This document shows, piece after piece, positions 34,962-46,232 of a stretch of DNA of 64,000 bases. Under the pieces are notes generated by a model, which was not told where the DNA came from, made no database searches, and saw only the letters and a list, made by a program, of their open reading frames with translations. Position 1 is the stretch's first letter. Each line of letters begins with the position of its first letter. Position numbers and translations under genes: made by a program. Source of the DNA: Echria macrotheca (taxonomy: Eukaryota > Ascomycota > Sordariomycetes > Sordariales > Schizotheciaceae); contig MU839844.1 in the NCBI GenBank assembly GCA_030411725.1, forward strand, positions 186,001-250,000. The letters are read 5' to 3'.

Positions 34962-35244
34962 ACACCTCAGCTGGTGAGTACAACACATTTTTATCGACAT
35001 CTCTTGGACGGCCGCTGGATGTGAATAAAAAGTCCCCTGAGAACTCTTCGCGATGCTGCATCATGCCATTTTGCACTCCTGGAAAGGTTGTAGGGAAGCC
35101 CAACTCTGATACAAATAATCATGCTCCGCCACGCCCAGATTTTGCTAACCCATGATACCTGTATTTGCTCAACTTTTCCCGCTTCTAAGACGCCAACATA
35201 TTTACTGTACATCCAGCCCCACATTTACTTCACCCCTAACTCCC

Positions 35245-36367
35245 CTACATAAAGGGAGGCAGAGAGAAAGGATACCCCCCGTTCTTGAGCCGGAAGATGC
35301 TGAGCAGGAAGCTGTACATCAGGAACAACACACCGCTCCAAGCAATGACGGCCACACCCTGCGCCTTGGGATCCGCGATCCGGGGAACCTTGATAATGAG
35401 GGCAATAGCCGCAAACGACAGCACGCCATCTACTCCTGTTAGCGAGGCACACTCTACTGAAAACAAGACCTACACATGGCAGCCACCACTTGTGTCTCCA
35501 TTCCATACTGGTTCTGGAAACCACCGGCGAAGTAGCTAATCCCGCCACGTCCGTCCGCGGCAACATACGGTACCTTGCGGATATGGTTGAACATGTGGCC
35601 ACTCGTAAAGAGCAGAATCGAGATCAAGCTGACGGCAGCCCAGACGTTACGGTTCTGGATAACAGGGACGACATAGGGCCAGGCGACGAACGTGGCAGTG
35701 GCGCTGCCCGACAGGATCACGGTCGTAACGATCCACTTGATCCAGTTGATCGGGCGCTGGACAGCCGGGTGCGGACGCCCGGGTAGGTGGCGCGAGAGCC
35801 AGGCGTGGACTTGTTCGGCGGATTGCGGTCTATACGGTCAGCATAGCCCAGTCTCGGTACGGAGAGTCCTACCCATTCACAAAGTCGTAGCGGAGAGGCT
35901 CGGGAGACGCAGCGGCGTGGGGTCCGACGGTAGGGGGGAAGAAGAACAAGACAGGAGCGGTTTGGAGGCCGAGCTGGACGGTCAGCATCACTCCGATACA
36001 TATGGTAGCGTAAACATACCGACATGAAGACGTCCTTGCCGTCAGTGAAGTCCAGAGTTCCATACACAAGACGGGACTGCCCCCCTTTGTCGCCCTTGAC
36101 CCAGCTCTTGGCCAGCAGATTCCACTCTGGTTGGAACTCTCGGCACATCTGGCAGCCAAACCGAGCGTCCATGGCGGTCAGCAAAACAGCAACACTGTAG
36201 TCGCGCGGGGCAGAGGTGAGCTCCCGGTAGGTGGAATCGACGAGCTTAACGGGGGCCGACGAGAGAGCCTTGGAGTGGAATTCGGCGAATCGCTGCTCCG
36301 ACGACTTCTTGGCCGCCAGCGACGGCGTCGCCAGCAGCACCGAGACGAAAGCAGGCAGCCAGCGCAT
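35245..36367 (-). CDS. ost3: Oligosaccharyltransferase subunit Ost3/Ost6 (TUSC3/MAGT1 family)
   Basis: ER membrane oxidoreductase subunit of oligosaccharyltransferase that helps N-glycosylate sites near disulfides. Four exons: 36367-36020, 35973-35873, 35829-35474 and 35429-35245; introns are 43-46 nt; 329 aa. After a signal peptide (MRWLPAFVSVLLATPSLA) comes a luminal thioredoxin-like domain with redox motif FGCQMCREF (C72, C75). Four membrane spans follow, starting with WIKWIVTTVILSGSATATF, and including WAAVSLISILLFTSGHMFN and the last pair around YGVLSFAAIALIIKV. The third intron was placed with donor GTAGGT and acceptor GAGTAG because nearer acceptors give a stop or break frame, and this choice yields the expected ETQVVAAMYGVLSF. 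Single Ost3/6-type gene here; assignment to Ost3 versus Ost6 is not resolved. Divergent from the coiled-coil gene. Confidence 0.9.
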
Positions 36368-36770
36368 CTTGGCTTTCGTGGGGACGATAAAAGTGGAAAA
36401 AGGAGTGGAAGGGAATGGCCTCGCGGATTTGGGAGTCGTCGATGTCGCTGGTCCGAGACAGCTTCCGCAGCAGCTTGGCGTCCAATTGAGCTGCTTCCCC
36501 AGATCTCCAAATCTGTCCTCTGTTGGCCAATCGGGGAGTGTCAGAACACACGAGCCAACAATGGTGGGGGCGGATCCTGTGGAACTGCGCTAAGCTGGTT
36601 TGGGCACAATGTTTACTGGCAACCGTCGCGCGGGACTTTGCTTTGCTCCCAGCTTCGCGACAGCCCACCTTTGATCGACCCAATTGCCTCGACTGCGACA
36701 CCATAAATACGCGTGCGATAAATATCTAGGATAACTGCGATATATCCTATTGAATTGGCCATATTGCGCG
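36368..36770. promoter_or_regulatory. Divergent promoter region, OST3 and coiled-coil gene
   Basis: 403 bp between the two start codons. An AT-richer stretch (ATAAATATCTAGG) lies about 50 bp upstream of the right-hand ATG. No specific factor site is claimed. Confidence 0.45.
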
Positions 36771-38777
36771 ATGCCGCAGAAAAGCGCGTCGAAATGCGTG
36801 GCGACGGACTCTTCACAGGTCGGTCTTTTTCTCCAGTCGCTGAACCCCCGCTGATCTTCGCGCAGAGAGCCGACATGATCCACGACCTCGACATCAAGTA
36901 CCGACGGATTACCCACGATACCGAACTACTTATCAAAGATGAAGACTCGCGAAGATTACGACTGCGGAGCATGGTACTGCGCGACGAGACGGGCTCCCTG
37001 AAAGAGGTGCTCGCCAAGCGGGATGCGCGTATCAAGGCGCTCGCCGAGCAGGCCGACGACGCGCGCGTTCAGTTGGATAGCGTGCAAGACAAGTGTCGTC
37101 GTCAGGAGAAAATCATGCAGACGCAGTCGCGCGAGATTGCCAACCTCAAGGTGGGCATAACCCTCCGTCTCTTAATTGCTAGGTCTGACTTGCTAGGCCG
37201 AAATGTCTGCCCTGGGATCCGTGTCGCAGGATTCGGCAAAGATGCTGTCGGAAAAACTTGCCATGTCGCGCGAACTGGCCGTCCTCAAACCCGAGATGGA
37301 GCATCTCCGATCACAGCTAGCCCATCAGAAAGACGTCCTGGCGGAAAAGTTGGCCCTCGAACGCCAGCTTAACGCGCTGGAGGTGGAATTGGCCAACGAG
37401 AAGCGCGCCGCCCAGAAAGCCGCCCGGAAACAGGACCAGGAGAGTGAGGAAGAAGCCGAGCTGCGGAGGCAAGTCCAGGATCTCGAAAAACAACTTGCCA
37501 AGGAGAAAAAGGCCGCCCAGAAGACACAGAGGAACCAAGAGAACAAGAATAGCGAGGCTGAGGATGAGCTGGAGACGCTCCGAGAGCAGCTTGCGGAAGA
37601 GAAGCGGGGGCGGGACGCGCTTCAGAAGAAAGCCGAGGCGCTTCAACAACGAGCTGCCGAAGCGGAAAAGGAGCTGGCGGCAGAGAAGCGTGGTGCGCAA
37701 AGGAAAGCCAAGAACCAGGATTCAGAGGAAGGACTGGCCGAGCTCCAGGAGAGGGTTGCTTCGCTCGAGGAATTGCTAGCCGACGAAAAGAAGGAAAAGG
37801 CGAGGATGCAAAAGGAGCACGCGCAGGCTATCTCAGAAGCCGAAGCTCAGCAGGCGGCGACTGACACGAAGCTGGAGAGGCTGAGGACCAAGTTGCGGGC
37901 GACGCAGGAGGAGCTGAAGCAGTGCAGGGCCGACCTAGAGAAGGCCAAGGAGCATTCCGTCTCAATTCCCAAGGTTACAACGTCCTCGGTCCCGCTCAAG
38001 AAGCCCGCCGCCAAGGTGCCGCTGAAGAAGAGGACAGCAGTCCAAGCCGGTCTGGAACCGTCGATCCTCCACACGCCTGGTCAGGACGACCGGACAAAGC
38101 GACCCCTTAAGAAGAGAGGCTTTGACCCGTCGGCCGTGGAGAAGTCTACATTTTCCATTACGCCCTTCCTGAACAAGACGGTTAATCTCAGTGACGAGTC
38201 GCTGAAGGTCGGCGAGGAGAACACCCGGACGGTGCCTGTGCTTCAGTTCCGCAGCAGCGAGGATACTTCGTCAACAGCGCCCACATCTGTCGAGCCGGCG
38301 GCGAGCGAACCCGAGAAGGAAGCCGAACCGGTCGAGAAGAAGGCTCGTGGTCGACCCAAGGGGAAGCCTCTCGCTGACGCGGCGCCGTCCAAGAAGAATT
38401 TGACGGCCCGCACAAAGGCTCCTGTGGTCGAGCCGGTTCTGGAGAAAGTGGCCGAGGAAGAGGCAGAGGAAGCCTCGGGCGAGCAGGAGAACCGGTCGAT
38501 GGAGAGCAGCGGGACGACGGCCAAGACTGAAGTCACAAACGAGGCAGAGCCGAAAAAGAAGAAGCGAAAGCTGCTCGGAACTGCGAACAAGCCCACGCTG
38601 TTTGAGGACGACGAGGGCGAGCGGGTGGCACCTGTCAAGCGGCCGGCCAAGACGGCATTAGGCGGCGGGGTGAGGACCAAGACGGCGCTCGGGGGCGTGC
38701 GGAACGCCTTTGCCGGGGCGAGTTTCTCGCCGCTTAAGAGGGACCGGCGGGGTGTGGGGGCGAGTTTTTTGGCCTAG
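36771..38777 (+). CDS. Long coiled-coil protein of unknown function, basic C-terminus
   Basis: Three exons: 36771-36818, 36866-37150 and 37197-38777; introns are 47 and 46 nt; 637 aa. I do not recognise the family. The N-terminus is MPQKSASKCVATDSSQ, then RADMIHDLDIKYRRITHDT. Residues ~30-375 are almost continuous heptad coiled coil rich in Glu, Lys, Ala, Leu and Gln (for example RRQVQDLEKQLAKEKKAAQ), with few helix breakers. The remaining ~260 residues are disordered and basic, with short conserved-looking islands (FSITPFLNKTVNLSDESLK, ILHTPGQDDR), several KK/KR clusters typical of nuclear targeting, an AT-hook-like KARGRPKGK, and a C-terminal ASFSPLKRDRRG with a CDK-like SPLK site. The shape suggests a chromosome, kinetochore or spindle-pole scaffold, but this is only inference. 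Exon 1 was chosen over an upstream non-ATG reading because it gives an ATG and clean splice sites. Confidence 0.75.
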
Positions 38778-39362
38778 TTATCGAATGGTCTGTTGTGTAG
38801 GATACCAGGTGGGTTGCTTGCATTGGCGGCGTTGGCGTTTGTTGGACATGGACTGGATGTCTGGGTATTGTGGGTTTGGTATTGGTTTTGTTTTGGTAAT
38901 GGTTTGATACGCTTGTTGAACGTCTAGGTGACGCTGAATGATATGACATACTTGCCATGGAGGCTGGCTGTGAAAGTGAGACGAGATGTTCCGATGTGAT
39001 GTGACTGAAGGGCTATCTAACAGTTCGAATCCCGCTTAAGCACTGGCTGCTTTCAGATTAGTAGTGGCTATTTTCCTTCAAGACAAGACAGTCCGATTCC
39101 AAACCATCCGTACGGGTTGTCATGATGTGGAAGCCCCTGTGGTAGTCGTGTAATCGAGTCTGAGATATTCACCTAACGGTGCCACCTCTTGAAATCGCTA
39201 TATCCGTATCAAATTTGGTGATTTTCACTTCACGTCTCCCAACTCACCATTCGTTTCCCGACCACATTTGGATTTATTTCGTTTCCTTCTGTTCTTTATA
39301 AACTCAAATGATACCCTAAACCGAATTCTCCGACAATTTTTTTCATCCAGGCAGTGTTGGCG
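38778..39362. other. Intergenic spacer
   Basis: 585 bp between the coiled-coil gene stop and the MRM2 start, same strand. It holds the 3' UTR and MRM2 promoter. The GTTCGAATCC near 39022 resembles a tRNA B box but has no cloverleaf around it. Confidence 0.5.
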
Positions 39363-41030
39363 ATGCCACCACCATGGACCGCCCACGCGACCAAGTCCGG
39401 GCTCACCTCCCTCACCTCATCCTCTAGTTCTAGATCTCTTATACCTCACCCCCCTCGCCGATTTATCGCCCTCCATTCCCTCAAGACCCCACCATCCCAT
39501 CAATCCCCCCCATCAAGAAGGCCATCCACCTGCCCCCTCTCCCTCACCCGTTCCCGACCCAGACCCCCCCTCCCATCACAATCACAACAACCACACCCAT
39601 CCCTCATAACAACCCGCCAAAAATCCCGCTGGGCAACCCGCCAGTCCCAAGACCCCTACGCCCGCACCGCCCGCGTCCAGGGCCTCAAATCCCGCGCAGC
39701 CTTCAAACTCCTCGAGCTCGACGCGCGCCACCGCATTTTCCAGCCGGGCCAGACCGTCGTCGATCTGGGCTATGCACCCGGGAGCTGGTCGCAGGTCGCC
39801 GTGGAGCGGACCTGTAGGGATGGGAAGAAGGGGGGGATGGTGCTGGGGATTGATTTGATCCCGGCGATGCCGCCTCGGGGCGTGAGCGCGCTGCAGGGAG
39901 ATTTCTTATCGGGGACGGTTAGGGAGATGGTCAAGGGGATCTTGTGGGAGGATCATCTTCGACGGATGGGATTGAGGGCGGGCCGTGGTGGGACGGAGGG
40001 GGTGGAAGATGGGGACGGGGACGGGGACGGGGACGGGGACGGGGATGGGGTGGTGGTGGTGGAGAGGGGGAGTTATATCGATATGGCGAGGGAGAGTTCG
40101 AGCTCTCCTGGAGAGGATGGGGATGGCACGAAGGGTGGTGAAGTGGGAAAGGGAACGGATGGGAAGTCGTATCGGTTGGTGGATGTATGTGTGTTTCCTT
40201 TCCTTCATATTTGTTCTCACCACCCTCAAACCCGTCACCACTGTGGATATACTGCACTCCTCCCCGCGCATCTGTCATCCTGCCACTTCCCGGCCTACGT
40301 ACACACATGAAAGCTAATAAATCTACAGGTAGTCCTCTCAGACATGTCAGCCCCCTGGTACGCCTTTTATCCTCATCCCCATTCCCCCGATGAATCACAC
40401 TAACTTCCAGCTTCTTGCAGGCCCCAAACCCAAGGCTTCCACCTCAACAGCATTAGTAACCCCTATCGCAGGATGATGAACACGAGCGGCATCCCGTTCA
40501 AGGACCACGCCGGTAGCATGGTATTTATTTTATTTTCTTCTCATCCTCCCTTCCCTTCGTTCTTATATAAGGTACTGACGGTGGGGTTTTCTTTTTATAA
40601 AACCAGGATCTATGCATGGCGGCACTCACTTTTGCAAGCGACACGCTGAGGGAGGGAGGACATTTTGTGTGTAAATTCTATCAGGGGGGTGAGGATAAGG
40701 TGTTTGAGGGGTTGCTTAGGAAGATGTTTGGGAAGGTTTGGCGGGAGAAGCCTGAGAGTTCGAGGAGTGTGAGTTTTTTTTTTTTTTCCCTACTTTATTT
40801 TTGTTTGTGAGGGATGTGTTGGTGATGCTGGTTGAGGACGCAATGCTGGCGGTTTTGGTTGATATTATCAACTGTGATCCGGTGCTGATGCTAACCTCGG
40901 GTTTCCTCTTTCCGTTCTGGCGTTATCCTCGTCTTGATGTTGTGGCTAACACACCCAGGAATCCCGCGAGGCGTATTTTGTCGCGTTGAAGAGGAAGGGG
41001 GACGTCACGCTGGAGGATATCCAGTCTTGA
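39363..41030 (+). CDS. mrm2: Mitochondrial rRNA 2'-O-methyltransferase Mrm2 (FtsJ/RrmJ family)
   Basis: SAM-dependent enzyme that methylates a ribose of the mitochondrial large-subunit rRNA. Five exons: 39363-40184, 40329-40357, 40421-40520, 40607-40768 and 40959-41030; the second exon is only 29 nt; the last intron is 190 nt; 394 aa. The first ~90 residues are Arg/Ser/Pro-rich without acids, fitting a mitochondrial presequence. SRAAFKLLELD begins the methyltransferase, DLGYAPGSWSQ is the SAM loop, then LSDMSAPWPQT, NPYRRMMNTSG, GGHFVCKFYQGGE and SREAYFVALK. The K-D-K-E tetrad is intact (K115, D279, K340, E375, assigned by motif). An insertion of ~70 residues with a (GD)7-type run (around residues 216-231) sits between the SAM loop and the catalytic Asp; family members are normally short here. 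Confidence 0.88.
40014..40044. repeat. mrm2: (GGGGAC)n microsatellite inside MRM2 exon 1
   Basis: About five GGGGAC units encode alternating Gly-Asp. The hexamer length keeps frame, so copy number can vary without frameshift. Confidence 0.85.
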
Positions 41031-41815
41031 GTTGTCTCTCAAAACCCCCGGGAGAGGAATGTACAAGGTCGACGATGTATATTATTGACTTAGGGTCATG
41101 TACGATGCTGGGTGGAGGGTACCTAGTACTTCCACCCACGGGCTGTCTAGAGTCCAAGCCATGGGGGTGATCGAGAGTGTACAAACACGTGTACATGATA
41201 AATATTTTGCTGTGAGCAACACAGTACAATGTAATGGTATTCAACTGGACCGCGTATCGGTGCCTCTGGGAGCAGTCGACTCGAGCGTAGACCTGTAGAT
41301 CTGTGGGATGATATTCCGACGGCGCCTGGGATTACAAGACGGGCGACACTGCTGAGCTGTGCTGATGTACTGTTCTGGTATCAAGAGGGCACAGAGATGA
41401 CTGTTTAACCATTAACGCTCTCATCTTGCAGATCTGAACCCTCCTCTCACTTCTCACGATGCCTGGAATCGGGATCTGGGGGCAGGAACATATTAATATG
41501 ACGTCTGAGGAAGCTGACGCCGTCTCTCGTCCACATCACCATAACATAGCAAGCCACACCGGAACCAACGCCAATCGATAGATCACCGATGTTAAACAGT
41601 CATAAATCACCTCGAGACACACCAACAAGTTGTCACCGGCAATCCATGTCAATTCATCAACTTTTGATACCAAATACCAGGTCCACGCCCATGACCTCCA
41701 CGCAAGCCATGCAAAAGGATCTGGCAAACTGACACAGAACCGCATGAAAAGACCCTTCCCACGCCATGAACCACATTCGCCAGTATCCCCGGGTATCCTC
41801 GAACCAAGAGGACAT
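41031..41815. other. Convergent spacer, MRM2 and RPL18
   Basis: Two 3' UTRs facing each other. No open frame or structure is supported. Confidence 0.5.
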
Positions 41816-42621
41816 TTAAACCTTGAAACCACGCGACCTTCTGCGGCCACGGGCCTTCTCGAACTTGCGACCCTTGCTCTGCACATACGGCTTCTTGTGC
41901 TTGTGCGGACCGAAACCAAAGTGCTTGACCGCCTCGCGCGCGTTCTTGGGTCCGCGGAGCAGCAGCGTGTTGGCACCGGTGGGCTTCTGCAGAGCAAGCT
42001 GGTCGAGCGTGAGCGCCTTGCCGCCGGCGGCCTCGATGCGGGCGCGGGCAGTAGCGGTAAACCGGAGCGCGGCAATCTCAACCTTGGGCACCTGGAGCAG
42101 GCGGTTGTCGTCGGTAACAGTGCCAACGACCACGACCGTCTTCTTCTCGTTGCCGTTCTTGAGGTTGGCGGCAACGCGTGAGAGCGAGAGCGGGGGGCGG
42201 TTGATACGGCTCATGAACAGGCGGCGGAGCACGACCTTGTTGAACGACGAGTCGGTACGGCCTGCGAATATTTTTAGCGGACGATATTTTGGATTTTGAC
42301 AAAAAACTCACGAGCCAGGAAGCGGTACAGCTTCACCAGGAGCTTGAGGTACGCATTGTCGCTCTTGGGCGCCTTACGGTGCGTCGAGCGCTCGTGGTGC
42401 TTTCGCAGATCGATACCTGTAGACGTGAAGGACCCCAGTCAGCCTTAAATTCAGGTATGCTCAAGGCGGACTCGACTGAGGCATCGTGCGGGCGGTGATT
42501 TCTCCATGAGGTTCACCGCCGCAAGACGCCGCCAGGAGTAATTGCCATGGTTCGCAGAGAACATCTTTGCAGATCTCTCCACTCGCACACGAAGGCTTAG
42601 GGAGGCCTTTTACGTACCCAT
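41816..42621 (-). CDS. rpl18: 60S ribosomal protein L18 (eL18)
   Basis: Structural protein of the large cytosolic ribosomal subunit. Three exons: 42621-42618, 42416-42312 and 42261-41816; introns are 201 and 50 nt; 184 aa, the family length. The first coding exon is just ATGG; the codon for Gly2 is split by the 201-nt intron. Protein begins MGIDLRKHHERSTHRKAP, continues SDNAYLKLLVKLYRFLARR and FNKVVLRRLFMSRINRPPL, and ends GRRRSRGFKV. An RPL18 signature NTLLLRGPKNAREAVKHFG is present. The tiny first exon and long first intron are typical of fungal ribosomal protein genes. Confidence 0.96.
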
Positions 42622-43276
42622 CGTGACGGTGACTGCGGATTGTCGACAAAATCCGAGTTGATGGGCGAAAGTCGGTTGTTGCAAGAACAAATTCCCAGAG
42701 AAAAAAAAGCGTGGAATTTGGTGCGCTTGCATGTGGGGCAGTTTGTGCGAGCGGTGAGGGCTGAAATGGCCCGTGCGCTCTGCCCCACTTCCTCGATCAA
42801 CTCTGGGCCCAACTTTGAGATGCCCCACTTCAACTTCACTCAGTACGGATACTCGGAGACAGAAGATATCTGTTCAAGTCTGTGTTCTATAGCCAAAGAA
42901 TGGCATGCTATGTGACGACGGGTATCACTCCTTCGTATAATGATGCCAGAGTATCGAGAATGGCAGAGGCTCAAGTGCTGTTCCCCAACCAATGCCATCT
43001 CAACTACATACAATTCGTGAGAACTCTATCTACACACCTACGCAACTGCTACTTTGCTGTATTAAGCGGCCCCAATTGCACCCGGCTGGCCAATATCAAG
43101 CGGTCTCTTCTAGCGTGTTCAAGCATTCATGTTGCGGAGCCTTGTCTATCCCTTCTATCCCTGGATCCGTGTCCTACACCTGTTAAGTCAGCGTTTTCGC
43201 AAAGACTCGCAGCGGCTATCGGTATGTTGAGATATGACTTTCGGTCCATTTTGAGGAGTTATCGGCCGTGAGGTGT
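42622..43276. promoter_or_regulatory. RPL18 promoter and 3' flank of mitochondrial carrier
   Basis: 655 bp. The part next to RPL18 contains a pyrimidine-rich strand (reverse of GAGAAAAAAAAGCG near 42700) of the kind seen at ribosomal protein gene starts. Two TGCCCCAC-type boxes sit near 42732 and 42781 (one in each orientation), and ATGCCCCAC recurs at 42820; these could be regulatory repeats but the idea is untested. Confidence 0.4.
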
Positions 43277-44452
43277 TCATCGCAGTAGGGGCTCCTCCTC
43301 GGGTTTCAGGCTGACGAAGAAGTCGCGGCACACCTCAAAGCTCAGCCAGCTCGAAGCCATACTCGGGGCGACTTTGAGGAGATTCGGCACGATTCCCTTG
43401 TACAGCCCTTTGATTCCCTCCTGAGTGATGATGACCCGGACGGCATCAGGTAGGGACTTGTACTGGTAGCCCATCCCTGACATGGTATTGATCTGGAATC
43501 GGCGTCGTAAAACGTCGCTGTTCCCGTTAGTAAAATCCAACCCCAAGGGTAGAGCACCCACAATGGATATGTGCATGTCTGCGCCACGGCGCCACTGATA
43601 GCACCGGCCGCCAGCTTCCTGACCGCACTTGGGTTCTGCTCGCCGTCCAGAGTCAGGTATTGTCGTACAAATTCGTAAGTCATGAAGTTGAGCCCGACCT
43701 GAAACAGTTAGCCTTGCTTCGATCCGAGTTCCAGATAACATACGTAGGGCGCAACGCCTGCTACGGTCGGCACTATCCCCCGATATAGCGCCATGAAGCC
43801 GCCCTCGGTCTTGTACATGACTACCATTGTCTCCCACATGCCGGGGAGCTTCTTTGGTTTCGCGCCCAGCTCGGCAAACGACGCTGACTGGATCGAGAGT
43901 CGAGTACGGACGATGTCCAAGGGATATGTGAAAGTGACAGACGTAATGCCCGCCATACCGCCGCATGTAAGCCGGGCTAGCGGCGTGAGCGAGTCTCCTG
44001 AGTACCGTTCGAAAAAGCTCTGTCCAAATCAGCATCACCGCATCCCATCATGACAAACCACCCACCCTCTTGTAGAAGTTGTAACTGCCAAACTGGACAG
44101 CAGAGTACGGCACGATGCGTATGCAGTTGGTGCCGTTTCCTCTCATAAAGCCCCGCCATCCTTCTTCCCTCCACATCTTGGCCAAGGCCTTCCCCACGCT
44201 GAGCTTGTATGCTTCCCGTCCAGCGCTCTGGACCTGGAAGAGGATCTTGAGGCGTTCCAGCGGCGAAACGACGGTACGGGATACGGCGCCGGCGACACCA
44301 CCGGCGCAGAAAGCGGCTACCACCGGTTGTGAAATAGTGAGACGCGCTCTCGTCATGGCATCGAGCTGCTGGGCGGGGGGCGGAGGCGTCGGTTCTGGTG
44401 TATCCAGCGGGCCCTGCCGCGGTTCGGCCGGCTTATGCGATTGGGACTTCAT
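43277..44452 (-). CDS. Mitochondrial carrier, SLC25 family (YPR011C/SLC25A42-like)
   Basis: Inner-membrane transporter with three tandem carrier repeats. Four exons: 44452-44066, 44019-43744, 43698-43562 and 43517-43277; introns are 44-46 nt; 346 aa. Each repeat has the PX[DE]XX[KR] signature: SPLERLKILFQVQ, YPLDIVRTRLSIQ and YPFDVLRRRFQIN (the last restored across an intron). Repeat ends show GFMRGNGTNCIRIVPYSAVQF, GIVPTVAGVAPY and YKGIVPNLLKVAPSMASSW. GNGTN with IRIVPYSAVQF resembles the nucleotide/CoA-type branch; yeast YPR011C carries adenosine phosphosulfate species, so this or CoA is a likely but unproven substrate. The first ~35 residues are Pro-rich and variable. Confidence 0.85.
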
Positions 44453-46232
44453 GTCTGCCTGCGTCTGCTTGGAAGTCTGTTAGCAACACCATTTGTGTGG
44501 CCATCCCTCGAGTCATATCCTGTGTTGAAGCAAGGGAGCTCGAGTTGACGGGGGTTACCTACGGCCGACATCGTGTAGACCCCGAAACGATACAGACGAA
44601 TATCCAGGCCCTTTGGCTAGGAAAACTAGCAAAGATTCTCAGGGGAGATACCGTCACACCAAAGAGAGTGATATATCGCCCGTCGAGGTTACAGTTTCGC
44701 GGTGCATGAGAAGTCGAAAAACTTGGGTGGGTAGGTATATAGGTAGTCTCGACAAGATGCCCTAGATAACGAAGGTCGGCCGAAAAAGATAGTGAGGAGA
44801 CGGTGGGTTTCGAAGCGGGAGAAAAAGCGTCGGTGGTCAAAGTTAGAGTGGATGCGGCTTTGGCAGAGAGGCCATGTCGGAGGAAGGAGCCGATCGAGGT
44901 TCTCCAGATCGCATCGGAGGCGGCGCAAATGGGATATGATGGAGTGTGCCTGGGGCGGGAGAGACGACCAGCAAGGCGTCAAGCTTTTCGAGGCTGAGGT
45001 CTAGGCAGGCGCTGGGGCGGCGACAGCGACATATGGGCGCGCGGGAGTTGAGACAATTCGAGGTGGGTTTTGGGGATGGAACCAGCTGTCACAGCTTCCA
45101 GGTTGAAGAGAGGACCGTGTGGCTAGCGGAGATTGGCTGGGCCGCTGGGTTCCGAATGACGAAAATTCTGACAAGGATACGGTTGCCAGCAAGACAGGGC
45201 CAGGGCTGAGGTCGGCAAAGAGAAATGGCCAACAAAGCATGAAAAGCGCTTTGAGTCGACGGTCGACGGTTGATTTGAGAAAGACCTCTCTTTTTCTCAT
45301 CTTTTCTCTGGCGACGCGGACCGCGGGAGGCGGCAGCTACCTTGGATTCCGTCTTTATTCGCGGCTGTTATAGATGCACGTCAAACAATGAAACAACCCC
45401 AATCGCAAAGCTGTGTGGAACGCCGCGACTGGCTTCTCCCCTGAATTGACGTAGTTGCCAGCCGCTCTCTCCTTGGTTTATTAGACGCCCCTGTGCAAGT
45501 TATTGGGGGCATGTGACGCAGCGAAGACCACTGCCAGCGCCTGTCTGTCTCTGCATAACATGGAAGCATTGGCGATCTGCCGTCGAGAGCAAGACATGGC
45601 AACGAAGTCGGTACATGCATGTCATCGCTGGGCCTTATCGTCTGCGGGATTCACCGGAACGATTGCTTGCCATTGCCGCAATCACATCTTATCTTTCTCT
45701 CGATTCCCGAGACCCAACGAAGTCGTTGCGCGACTTCCGAGCACCGAGTGCACACAGCCAAGTTCGTAATGAACAATGCGTTGTTGCAAGGGCTCGAGAC
45801 TCGCAATTAGCTGAATAAAATTTCGCACTTATTGGCATAGGTCACATTCTAAAACCAGGATTCACGCTACCAGCAATAAGTATGGTCTTGTGAATTCGCA
45901 TACCTGTATTGGTGACGTTGCTACCTAAGATCTAAGCACTTTTCCGGTAGCCTGCAAAAAGCCAAGGAGAAAAGAGAACGGTTTACATGGGAGCTCGTGA
46001 CGGTCTTTTCCTGTCGACGGACCCGCCACTTCAACGTGCTCAGCCTACGGGTTTCTCGAGGAAGCTCATGGAGGAAACCGTGTCGACCGACTAGCACTAG
46101 ACGAAGCTAGATGTTTGGGTATTTAAAGCACCCAGGATAAGTACTCCGGAGTGAAAAGGACCAGGCGTAACTCTCTTACAGCCAGATTGTAATATTACTG
46201 CCAGCCCTGTTGCATCGGGTTGTGCATCACCA
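44453..46232. other. 1.8-kb spacer
   Basis: It lies between the carrier start and the stop of the SR-type gene. No frame with domains or splice support is seen. It should hold the carrier promoter and the SR gene 3' UTR. Confidence 0.5.

Larger units (their letters stand above)
30727..35244. other. 4.5-kb gene-free region upstream of GH6
   Basis: The left part is the GH6 promoter. Candidate sites by consensus only are GCGGGG at 31039-31044 (CRE1-like), AAAAGCC at 31358-31364 (reverse of GGCTTTT, XlnR/XYR1-like) and GGCTAAA at 32078-32084 (XlnR-like). Bases ~32000-33000 are strongly G/T-rich on the plus strand. A GGGGGAC triplet repeat lies at 31963-31984. Three exact TACCTAGGTA palindromes lie at 32532, 34474 and 34952. 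No open frame is supported as a gene. Confidence 0.5.

Noticed and set aside
39010..39050. Possible tRNA B box (GTTCGAATCC)
   Set aside because: No flanking acceptor, D or anticodon stems could be paired.
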